Source: Haematobia irritans
Taxonomy: Eukaryota > Arthropoda > Insecta > Diptera > Muscidae
DNA: 64,000 nucleotides
Reading direction: 5' to 3'
NCBI RefSeq assembly: GCF_050003625.1
Contig: NC_134401.1
Span: forward strand, 67,901,629-67,965,628
Every line of letters starts with the position of its first letter. Positions within the stretch are counted from its first letter, which is position 1. Shown here one piece after another: positions 54,908 through 64,000 of the stretch. Position numbers and translations under genes: made by a program. A model generated the notes under the pieces. That model saw only the letters and a list, made by a program, of their open reading frames with translations. It was not told the origin of the DNA and searched no databases.

Positions 54908-55270
54908 CTATAGGTGCGAAGTATAATGACTATTGTATAAGCTGTCATGATGTGGAGGAAAAGGAATCAATTAAACACCTCTTGTGTGAGTGTCCTGCTT
55001 TTTGTGTAAGGCGTAAGCGAATTTTAGGAGCATATAGCTTTAGATTACTGGCGGACCTGGGAAACGTTAAATTAAGCAGTTTGTTAATGCTTTTGGAGCA
55101 ATCTGGTTGGTTCAACAATAGTAAATAATAGAGAAGGTTCAGTGGTTAAGACTAGAAGTGCCCATATGTAATAGGTACTTTTAGTTAAATATGGTATCAC
55201 AATGGACTGAATAGTCTAAGTAAGCCTGAAATTTAATCGGGCTGCCACTTTAACCTAACCTAATCTAACC
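54908..55270 (+). mobile_element. 5'-truncated LINE-A copy with target duplication
   Basis: It encodes YNDYCISCHDVEEKESIKHL and LCECPAFCVRRKRILGAYSF, then the LINE-A 3' UTR ending CCACTTTAACCTAACCTAAT, CTAACC. It is flanked by TTTAACAAATTA on both sides (54896-54907 and 55271-55282), a perfect 12-bp duplication. This is the cleanest LINE-A tail in the window and lies less than 500 bases from blistered exon 2. Confidence 0.9.
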
Positions 55271-55282
55271 TTTAACAAATTA

Positions 55283-55732
55283 ATAAATGAGATGCGAGTG
55301 GTCACTAACGCTAACCATGTAAAGTTAATAAGATAAACAAGAGTGAAAATATATTTGTGTCTTCGAGAAAAGCGCGTAAAAAACTAGACTAGATGTTTTG
55401 AGTTGCCATATGAGCAAAAACGTATGTTGATGCCATATCGGTTATATAATTTGTAGGGTAGCCCCTAACAATAAAATAAGCCTTTCTACAAGACTACAAA
55501 TTTGAATTTATAAATTATGGAATATTTCAATTGCTTTCTATGATTGTTTTTTTATTAACGAGTACAGTATTGTTTTTTTTTCGCCACGGCCTGTCTATCT
55601 AGTACTAAACAATAGATGCCTAATGTCAAAACACATAAATAAATACAAAACACAGAAATACATGGCATAAAGAGAATCTCATATATCTTTTCTTAAATTT
55701 GTAGTGGTGTATGGTTTATCGTTAATTTGTAT
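55283..55732 (+). other. bs: Intron end before exon 2
   Basis: Non-coding. Pyrimidine-rich TTTTTTTTCGCCACGGCC at 55573 and ATTTTTTTCTATTCTTACAG just before exon 2. No element recognised. Confidence 0.5.
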
Positions 55733-55750
55733 TTTTTTCTATTCTTACAG

Positions 55751-56233
55751 GCTTATGAACTATCGACGTTAACAGGAACACAAGTTATGCTACTGGTCGC
55801 CTCGGAAACGGGACACGTTTATACTTTTGCAACCCGCAAGTTACAACCAATGATAACATCAGAAGCTGGCAAGCAGCTTATTCAGACTTGTCTTAATTCG
55901 CCGGATCCACCCAGTGTTGGAGGAGGTGATCAACGTATGTCAGCAACGGGTTTCGAAGAAACCGAACTCAGTTACAACATTGCCGATGAGGACTCAAAAG
56001 TAAGACAATTAATATACGGTCATCATGGCCACGCTCATCTCGGTCATCCCCAAGCTCCCGCTTCACATTATGGTCTTGATCAAAGTTTAATGCAGTCACC
56101 CTATAGCGGTGGTCAACCCTCCCCCCTATCACATTCACAGGCATATGCCCATGGGCATGCACATCATTCGCATGTCTCCCATGTACCGCACTCAACACAT
56201 TCCCACATGTCCCATACACATCCTCAGCGGTAG
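55751..56233 (+). CDS. bs: blistered (SRF homologue), coding exon 2
   Basis: It continues the MADS box in phase 0: AYELSTLTGTQVMLLVASET, GHVYTFATRKLQPMITSEAG, KQLIQTCLNSPDPPSVGGGD, then QRMSATGFEETELSYNIADE. The MADS beta-strand core is followed by the SAM extension used for dimerisation and partner contacts in SRF. After DSKVRQL the C-terminus is His/Ser-rich (HGHAHLGHPQAPASHYGLDQ; SHVSHVPHSTHSHMSHTHPQ) and ends at TAG 56231. This exon gives residues 197-356. A GTAAGA at 56000, after DSK, is a plausible donor, so part of the His-rich tail could be isoform-specific. Confidence 0.9.
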   Translation, partial: AYELSTLTGTQVMLLVASETGHVYTFATRKLQPMITSEAGKQLIQTCLNSPDPPSVGGGDQRMSATGFEETELSYNIADEDSKVRQLIYGHHGHAHLGHPQAPASHYGLDQSLMQSPYSGGQPSPLSHSQAYAHGHAHHSHVSHVPHSTHSHMSHTHPQR

Positions 56234-57416
56234 GGTTTGCGACTGTGATTTCTTCCACTCTTAGTTAAAATTACATTATTAAGTGACCAATACAAATAAA
56301 AGTCGTACTAACATTGAGAATAAGTTCTAACAAATTGTATGTTTTCACACTTCTCATATGTATTTTATGTATTCAACACACTCAATTTGGCATTTGCCAA
56401 TCCAATTACAAAATCGTTATCACAGTTAGAAAGTTTATTAACGCAAAACTAAAAGAAGATCAAGGTCAGCATATATAAAACGTTCCTTCCAATGTCCAAA
56501 AGTAATTACACTTATTGTCAAGCAAATTTGGGAAGATTATGCTATTGCTTAGCAAATGCCGATTTTTTATTGTAATACAAATATACATATGACAGCTGGT
56601 GTGCTAAACAATTTTCGAGAACACCTTCAGTGGTTGACGTACTGGGATTTATGCACTTACACATACATAAAAAATGTGTCGTTTCGAAATGAATTGTTCT
56701 GCTGATCTCGCCTTGAAGCATATTTCCCACAAACTCTGATACTGGATATGCACTCATATAAATACTACGTAGTCTAAATGTACACAAATATACATATAAA
56801 AAAGGAGTTTTCATTGCGCCATTTCGATGAAGAACGTAACAAATGTTTTCCAGTGCAAGCCATACTAGTCATTTTAGATGCTATTTTTGCTAATACCGCT
56901 CACTCACCATAAACCACCTCTGCAAGCGTATGGTATAAAATTTTTTGAAACATGCAAAAACATGTCCTAGTATTCGTTAACATTTAATTTATATTTAATA
57001 GTGCCATATTTAATGGGATACATACATTCATATTCCTTAATTTATTTATAAATGCAAATGCAGTAGTATCCGCAAACGAAGTGCCATTGAACCGAAGCAA
57101 TCCTTTTGGAAAAAATAATAGCTTTTATTATTTGGTGCCATTTCACAGAATATTTACTTTCTTTTATGAGGTCGAACAATTTCGTCAGCTAATTCTTATT
57201 CAATTTTATTACATTTATAATTACTTGGTATATAGAATTAAATACAACGTGCAATACATTAGTAGTTTTAACGAACCCATATAAGATACATAAATATTAA
57301 AACAATGTATGATCAGTATCCCTAGATTTTTAGCATTTTAATTATTCACTTAATGCACTTAATAGATTTAATGCTTGTATATATATATATATATATTGTT
57401 TTCTTTTTTTTGACAG
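56234..57416 (+). other. bs: Probable blistered 3' UTR and downstream DNA
   Basis: AATAAA lies at 56295-56300, only about 65 bases after the stop, and may be a first poly(A) signal. The rest is A/T-rich with no gene or recognised repeat; a short (TA)n run is at 57378-57395. How far transcription extends cannot be told. Confidence 0.45.
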
Positions 57417-57448
57417 CCGATGAGCGTGATTCCATGTTTGACAACTAG
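57417..57448 (+). other. Candidate alternative last exon of blistered
   Basis: TTGTTTTCTTTTTTTTGACAG ending at 57416 is a strong-looking 3' splice site. It is followed by CCGATGAGCGTGATTCC... which in one phase reads DERDSMFDN and then TAG at 57446. It needs a phase-1 donor upstream; the GTAAGA at 56000 is phase 0 and would instead give PMSVIPCLTTRK and a stop. It may be chance. Low confidence. Confidence 0.2.
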
Positions 57449-58662
57449 AAAATAGTTAAATACATTCGTATATTTATGTTTTAACAAATACTTCAAGTAC
57501 ATTATAAAGTTGTTGACGAACATAAAATATATACAAAATATTACGCCTGATTTTGAAAATAAAAAACAAATAACTCTTATTTATAAATTTATATTAATCA
57601 CAATATATTAAACAGTGATGAGGAAAAGATACCAATACAATAAATTCTTTTATAATCTTGTTTTCATCATATGAACATAGTTCTTATTTGACAATGGACA
57701 GCATTAAACTAAGATGGTCTCTTTTTAAGTTCAAAGTGTTCATCGTGTGTTCGAGTTTACATGTACGTTACGTGAATATTATATTATTTTTGTATCAAAT
57801 TCAATATGACATGCATTTCTAAAGTAAATGCAATCTAACATCTCTAAAATGGACTTCAACTTTTCACTCGACTTTCCCTATACTTTGTAAACAGTATTTC
57901 GGTGTTACTTAGGATTGTTTTTTCTCCTAAAATGTCTCAACAAAATGTAGTACAAATTATTTCAAAACCTAACATCCTCGTCTAAGGTAATGTGATTAAT
58001 CAACAAAATAAAAATATATGTATGTGCACGATATCGTATATACTGACATCCATGGTAACGACTTGCTGGGTGTCCATATAACAGTTTTTTTTTTTTTTGA
58101 AAAGTCAATATATGGTTTATTCGAAAATTAAACAAAAGGTTTCGGGGTTTTTTGCTCAAAACCGGTTAAACCCGAAAAGGTAGGAATAAGTAAAAATGTG
58201 TTTTTAACGCTTATTTTATTCAAAAACAAAGAATTAGCAACTCAATGAATTCAATAAAATGAACATATTAAAAAAGTCATGCCGTAATTCCAGTGTAATA
58301 GAAAAAATTAATGTCGTAAATGTGCTCCCTTTCCAGGTGATATTTTCCGTTATCTTTTATGAAATTTTTCGTTGCGAATATTTTTTTGTTTTCCTTCTGA
58401 GGAGCGAAATTTTAGAAAAACAACATTTTCTGTTGGACTTAAACATGTTCTTTAAAAAACTTATATACAAATATAGTACACAATTTTACTAAAAAATAAA
58501 ATAGTTCATATCTCAATAAGTAAACTTCGTATAGAGCTAAAGACATTATAACCATTTTTGAATCCAATTTTTCTCTTCGTCATAAGAAATTTTCTTCAAC
58601 AAAAAAGTTATTATTTTTAATAAATTTTCTTAAATTTGACAAAAAGTGTATTAACTTAACTG
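57449..58662. other. Intergenic DNA, no gene seen
   Basis: Low-GC sequence. CCGGTTAAACCCGAAAAGG at 58160-58180 resembles the CCGGTTTT-rich element at 34392. Bases 58455-58620 match 53930-54150 (MITE family). Confidence 0.45.
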
Positions 58663-59424
58663 CAATTAGAAAACTATTTTAGTTAAAATTTTCCTTTCAT
58701 GGCAAAAAACTATTTTCCAGTTCCTCAATTGTGTTTTGGCTAATCAATTAGCATAGAAAAACTCTGGTAACCCTGGAAGCAAACAGACAGAATTTTTATT
58801 AGAATAAATAAAAGTTAAAATTTCATTGAATTTTCACCGAATATAAACATCAAAGGACATCAGATTGCCCCAAGCAATTGATATGGATGGTTCCCTGCAC
58901 CCTGACATGGATTGTGACGTGGTAGAAGAAATTGTACATAGTTCTTCAAAACATAAACAAGTCATAGAGTCTGGCAGAATATCAAACGCCCAAACAACAA
59001 ATAAAATGCAAAACAAGTCAAATGATTGCAAACGACAGCAATTAGAAAACTATTTTAGTTAACATTTTCTAAAATTTTCCTTTCATGGCAAAAAACTATT
59101 TTCCAGTTTCTCAATTGTGTTTTGGCTAATCAATTAGCATAGAAAAACTCTGATAACCCTGGAAGCAAACAGACAGAATTTTTATTAGAATAAATAAAAG
59201 TTAAAATTTCATTGAATATTCACCGAATATAAACATCAAAGGACATCAGATTGCCCCAAGCAATTGATATGGGGTTCCCTGCACCCTGACATGGATTGTG
59301 ACGTGGTAGAAGAAATTGTACCTAGTTCTTCAAAACATAAACAAGCCATAGAGTCTGGCAGAATAGCAAACGCCCAAACAACAAATAAAATGCAAAACAA
59401 GTCAAATGATTGCAAACGATAGCG
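58663..59424 (+). repeat. Tandem duplication of 5' region and ORF1 start, 376-bp unit
   Basis: Unit 1 is 58663-59038 and unit 2 is 59039 to about 59424. Both run from CAATTAGAAAACTATTTTAG, through CTCAATTGTGTTTTGGCTAA and ATAAACATCAAAGGACATCA, to AAGTCAAATGATTGCAAACG. Unit 1 holds the probable ORF1 start (ATGGATGGTTCCCTGC, MDGSLHPDMDCDVVEEIVHS). In unit 2 four bases are lost at this place (GATATGGGGTTCC). About 95% identical by eye. Confidence 0.8.
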
Positions 59425-60420
59425 TTTAGAAATCATTATTTCACCCATTAATGTTGACATTTCTTCATTAACGGAGAAATTAGCCAATCATGTGCCCCAG
59501 GACCAAAACAAATTTGGCGTATTAAGCGTTTTAGCAGCTATGGACATAGAAAATGCACCCACGCCAGCTAAACAACCAAGGCTATCTAAAGACAAAGTAA
59601 AACCTACAAAAGAGAAACCCAAGTGATGCCCGCCAATTTTTGTATATAACGTCAACATTAATATGCTGATAGAAAATCTAAAAGCATCAATTCCTGAATT
59701 TTCATTTAATGTGCGAAATGTTAACAAAAATAAAAGTAAGTTATACTTTATAGACCCAGCTGTGCATACAGCAATGATGTCTTTGCTTAGAGCAAAAAGC
59801 ATACACTCATATTCCCTTACCCCTAAGGAATTAAAACAAGAATCTTTAGTACTTCGTGGAATGTACCCAAAAAGCGACGTAAACGTAATAAAAGCTGATT
59901 TGGACAAAAAGGTAACCGACACGGTTGCAGCAGTGACAAAGTTTAGAACGCTCATGTCTATAAAAAACAATACAGACACTAACCTCTTCCTGGTTATTTT
60001 AAAGCCAGGCAAAAGCCTTACTGACGTTTCGAATATCTACGAGATAGAGAAGTAAATTATAACGTGGGAAAAGCCCAAGAAAAAGGACGGCGACACACAG
60101 TGCCACAGATGCCAGAGGTGGGTACACATTTTTCGCAACTGTAACTCCAGTTACAATTGTGTTAAATGTGACCAAAAGCACGTCTCAGGCGAATGTCAGA
60201 GGACACGTTCTGACTCCTCAGCGCCATATTGTAGCAATTGTGGGAACTCCGGTCACCCGGCTACCTGGAAAGGATGCCCCATATATAAAAAATATATTGA
60301 GGCTAGGAAACAAAGACTGGGCAAACCAAGGCAAGAAAAAGACGCTGCTACTAATAATGTTTATAGAGTCATTAATATGTTTCCAAGAACACCAGTCAAA
60401 TCTTTCGCCAGCCTATTAAA
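58883..60420 (+). pseudogene. Jockey-type ORF1 with zinc knuckles, broken
   Basis: N-terminal pieces occur in the duplicated region. The main body is at 59460-60055 (KFGVLSVLAAMDIENAPTPA; MLIENLKASIPEFSFNVRNV; KSKLYFIDPAVHTAMMSLLR; SLTPKELKQESLVLRGMYPK), then after a stop TWEKPKKKDGDTQCHRCQRW, NCVKCDQKHVSGECQRT and YCSNCGNSGHPATWKGCPIY. Three Cys knuckles bind RNA. The end (MFPRTPVKSFASLLKPPAPH) matches the usual Jockey ORF1 tail. In-frame stops near 59625 and 60053. Confidence 0.75.
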
Positions 60421-61000
60421 ACCGCCTGCTCCTCACCAGAAACTTCTTCAAACCAACTTCTTCTTCGTTCATAGACGATTTTCTCAAACTATCAAGCTAT
60501 TTCTTAGAACCACAAGAGCTAACTCTTGAGGAAGAACATGTTAAAATCTGAAGATTCAACGCAATTTATGATTCTCACTCGGAGACTGTAGAAGTCAACA
60601 ACAGCAAACCACCGAAAAAGTAAAAAGATTGTTCAAAACGAGATATCATTGACAAAATGAATTGAAAAAAATCTTTCGCCGAAACGGAAATACTCAGCAG
60701 TGAGTATAAAATATTATCCAAGCAGATACAACTCCTAAAAAATATAATCAATCAATTGCTCTGGAAAATGCTCACAAACTCAACAACAAATTAAGTAGAA
60801 TCAAACCAGGTCCGTCCGCTTTTAAAGACATATACTCCTTCGCCGGGAAAACTAAATCGCCATTTTGCGAACAACTGACTAAATAACAAGATCATAACAA
60901 AGAGCTCGGATATAGCTGACAACTTCCAAATATTTTACAATTCCGCGAGACTGTTCCTGAGAGACCAGCGAGAGATCTTGACTTACTGCGATCCCCACTC
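60421..61000 (+). pseudogene. Remnant between ORF1 and RT of the Jockey element
   Basis: The translation shows only scattered ORF2 pieces, such as LENAHKLNNKLSRIKPGPSA and FKDIYSFAGKTKSPFCEQLT (pre-RT linker, about 60760-60880). The endonuclease motifs are not visible, so that domain appears deleted. Confidence 0.5.
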
Positions 61001-61009
61001 ACATTTACA

Positions 61010-61888
61010 CATTTAGTGACGATTTCAATTCTCCCACGAATGAAGACACCTTTCACTTCACAAGTCCTACAAAAATAAAAACTATTATTCAAAGATTAAA
61101 CTCTAAGAAATCGAGCGGTTGCGACAACATCTCCAACTTCATAATTAAGAAATTCCCTGATAGTACAATAAATCTACTATCATGCATATTCAATTACTGC
61201 ATCAACAACTGCTACTTCCCAACGGCTTGGAAAAATTCAATTATCATTCCGATTAAAAAGAAACCAAACGTCTCGCTGTTTGGTTTCTTTTTAATCCAGC
61301 AGAATTTCGACCAATCTCCATGCTCCCAAATATTGGCAAATTGTTTGAACATATTTTAAAGGAAAAACTTGAAATTCAATTCATCTTCAAAAAGTGACAC
61401 TCAACCCAACAAGCTCTACTGAAATTTCATATTGGCATCACCAAGAACTTAAAAAATAAGATTTGTACAGTCGCAATATCACTATACATCGAGAAAGCCT
61501 TTGACTCTGTTTGTCACAAAACCATTCTTTATAAATTAATAGACCTAGACGTTGACCCATACCTGATCAAATTAATTCACAGCTTCCTTTCTCAAAGCCA
61601 ATTCTCCATCAAAGTTAAAAACTCAATAGCCAGGACAAATCAAAAGTGGCGTGCCCCAGGATAGCGTTCTTGCGCCATTCTTATTCAATTTGTCCACACA
61701 CTACACACAACGCTAAAGCCATATTGTATGCAGATGTCTGATTAATATACGCTAAGTACAAATCACCACAACAAGCCTTAGACCACGCACTAGAACATCT
61801 AAAAGATATTCACGAATATTATAAAACTTGGGGTACTAAAATAACGCCTCTGAATCAGAATCCATTTGTATCCGAAATCCATCAGGTA
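61010..61888 (+). pseudogene. Jockey-type reverse transcriptase, broken
   Basis: SDDFNSPTNEDTFHFTSPTK, LNSKKSSGCDNISNFIIKKF, FPTAWKNSIIIPIKKKPNVS, a hairpin insertion, then AEFRPISMLPNIGKLFEHIL, QQALLKFHIGITKNLKN, VAISLYIEKAFDSVCHKTIL (motif A region, with Asp replaced: SLYIEKAFDSV where xLDxxKAFD is usual), and KLIDLDVDPYLIKLIHSFLS. Motif B is frameshifted (WRAPG), motif C is lost (YCMQMSD). Clearly dead. Confidence 0.7.
61251..61296. repeat. 19-bp perfect inverted repeat inside the Jockey RT
   Basis: GATTAAAAAGAAACCAAAC, an 8-base loop GTCTCGCT, then the exact complement. It lies between PIKKKPN and AEFRP of the RT, where related elements have only a few residues, so the right arm looks like a local inverted copy of the left. 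Confidence 0.8.
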
Positions 61889-62461
61889 CACAGAAAAAAA
61901 TATCACCAAAATATTTCCAATTAAAAAGTTAATTGAAGTTGAAATTTTTTTCAATTCATAAATTAATTGGTACAATTAACTTTTTAATCAAGATAGAAAC
62001 ATTAAGTTAATTTAGTCAATGATTGAAAATTTAAAAATTTTTAATTAAAAATTTAATTGATACAATTAACTTTTATTCAAATTCGGAAGACTAAGTCAGT
62101 TAAAAAATTGATGAACATTTTTTTAAATTTTTAATTAAATTTGTTTTTTTCAAACAATCAATTGTTAATCCAAATAAAAATTCTGAGCCAATTCAGAATG
62201 TAATTGAAAATAGTTACCTTTTTTAATTACAAAATTAATTGAGTTTTGCAATCAACATCAATTAAATTTTTAATTGAATCAATTAAAAAATTAATTGAAA
62301 TTTGGTAATGAAATCAATTAATTTTTTAATCAAGAATTTTTTCTATGCCCAATTAAAACTGTGATTGATACTATCATTTTCGTGATTGAAGACATTTCAA
62401 TTAAAAAATTAATTGAATCAATTAATTTCGTGATTGAATCAGAAAAAAATTTTTTTGTGTG
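61889..62461. mobile_element. 573-bp AATTAA-rich MITE, TA target duplication
   Basis: Left end CACAGAAAAAAATATCACC; right end complement CACACAAAAAAATTTTTTTC; TA on both sides (61887-61888 and 62462-62463). The body is rich in ATTAATTGA/TCAATTAAT words on both strands. Related copies are at 13595-14073 and 16260-16725. Probably mobilised by a Tc1/mariner-type transposase. Confidence 0.7.
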
Positions 62462-62668
62462 TAAGTGTCTAAGATCAGTTGTTAACGTTAACCTTGATAT
62501 TGAAACTGAGACCGGCTGCCCACATATCGCTGCATCGTTGCAGTGTCAGCATAGATATAATACTTACATGTTATTTGTAATGGAATGTGCCATTTTGCAA
62601 AAATCATTGAAATTGTGCAGATGTTGCATTTTTTCTTATATATCTTATATTTATTTTTCTTATATATA

Positions 62669-63237
<569 letters not shown>

Positions 63238-63260
63238 TATATATAAGAAAAATAAATATA

Positions 63261-63385
<125 letters not shown>

Positions 63386-63473
63386 ATGTAAGTATTATAT
63401 CTATGCTGACACTGCAACGATGCAGTGATATGTGGGCAGTCGGTCTCAGTTTCAAGATCAAGGTTAACGTTAG

Positions 63474-64000
63474 TTTCATGAATGAAATTTTCATAAATAA
63501 ATAAATCTTCCACCTGCGACACGCCATCCATTCATACATTGACGCTCATTTTATTGTATGTTCATACACCTACCTTTGCTTTCATCTACTAGGGGAAGTA
63601 ATTAGTCGACGTCCATTGTGCTACACATATTGTAGGCAAACCGGAGTAATTTAGAAACAACTATGATCAATTTTCTGCTTTAGTCACATCCACAGTCAAT
63701 TGTGACGTCACATTAGCGTGGATGTGCTATGCCACCCGCATAAGAAGAGCAACAGAAGTTGTAAATTAAAGAAACTCTGTTATCCAAAATTGGATATTTT
63801 TCGATTGATGAATAAATAGACGTAGGCAACAGAAACAAGTTTTGAATTTATATTTTGTATCGCACAAACATTTTATTCCTAGTTTTCATCAAAATATATA
63901 AGAAAACAACATTAGCAGTAGGCGTTAGATGTCATCACTGGATATGAAGATACCAATGCCTGCAAAATAGATTTTTGCGCATTTGCGCCAATATTTTTCA
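63474..64000. other. Intergenic DNA, no gene seen
   Basis: Moderately complex sequence with no open frame, repeat or motif that I can support. Confidence 0.5.

Larger units (their letters stand above)
18920..55750 (+). other. bs: blistered intron, 36.8 kb, phase 0
   Basis: The donor is GTAAGA at 18920. The acceptor is TTTTTTCTATTCTTACAG, ending at 55750. Joining the exons restores a continuous MADS box (GIMKK/AYELST), which supports both sites. Nearly the whole intron is mobile elements of several kinds, nested up to four deep counting the intron. No second host gene was found inside it on either strand. Confidence 0.9.
58663..62480 (+). mobile_element. Jockey-clade non-LTR retrotransposon, degenerate
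   Basis: + strand order: a duplicated 5' region (two 376-bp units), ORF1 with zinc knuckles (ending near 60420), a gap with little endonuclease left, and an RT (61020-61860). The RT reaches an IRNPSG block at 61870-61886, where a MITE (61889-62461) interrupts it; GKCLRSVV may continue after. The CHRC...C / CSNC...GHPA...GC knuckles with GCPIYKKYIE are characteristic of Jockey/X/BS-type ORF1. Numerous stops and frameshifts; the 3' end is lost. Confidence 0.75.

Overview
The window looks like nuclear DNA of a higher fly, probably a calyptrate such as a muscid. The reasons are a recognisable blistered (serum response factor, SRF) gene, AT-rich non-coding DNA, and a dense set of dipteran-type mobile elements: RNase H-bearing non-LTR elements, a Jockey-clade element, copia, mariner, hAT, PIF/Harbinger, Helentron/DINE-like elements, tRNA-headed SINEs and foldback elements. 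The species call is inference. No rRNA gene, functional tRNA gene, CRISPR array or operon was seen.

Only one host gene is supported. It is blistered on the + strand, with coding exon 1 at 18332-18919 and coding exon 2 at 55751-56233. They are separated by a 36.8-kb intron that cuts the MADS box after the residues ...GIMKK; the box resumes with AYELST in exon 2. Joined, the two exons give 356 residues. The intron is a stack of nested transposons.

Layout. 1-17.7 kb is upstream DNA: a hAT remnant, a Helentron-like dimer with a ~150-bp array (2.26-4.64 kb), an RNase H-bearing non-LTR element on the minus strand (6.7-11.1 kb, here called LINE-A), small MITEs, an RT fragment and a 5'-truncated LINE-A tail. 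17.76-18.92 kb is the blistered leader and first exon. The intron holds: a copia fragment split by a 9-kb foldback element (FB1, 22771-31739) with a perfect 9-bp target duplication; a second, rearranged foldback element (FB2, 31877-33207); SINE pieces; a second LINE-A copy (37.7-43.4 kb) carrying a 1071-bp internal tandem duplication and two hAT insertions, one of which contains a mariner; another LINE (44.1-47.96 kb); a Harbinger element; a third LINE split by a third foldback element (FB3, 49549-53006) that itself contains a mariner; and a further LINE-A tail. Downstream of blistered there is quiet DNA, then a degenerate Jockey-clade element (58.66-62.48 kb) and an inverted repeat whose core is (TA)n interrupted by a mariner-like fragment.

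The most interesting signal is the foldback family. FB1, FB2 and FB3 differ in most of their length but share a terminal module (TGTG, A/C, AGATAAATT). They carry inverted or tandem arrays that all have a 155-165-bp period, and FB1 shows a 9-bp target duplication, which points to the MULE/FB-NOF type. FB3 coincides with loss of the RT core of the LINE around it. The second theme is a LINE-SINE partnership: LINE-A copies and an 81-bp SINE-like tail share the same 3' end. Everything beyond blistered is, as far as can be seen, selfish DNA at various stages of decay.
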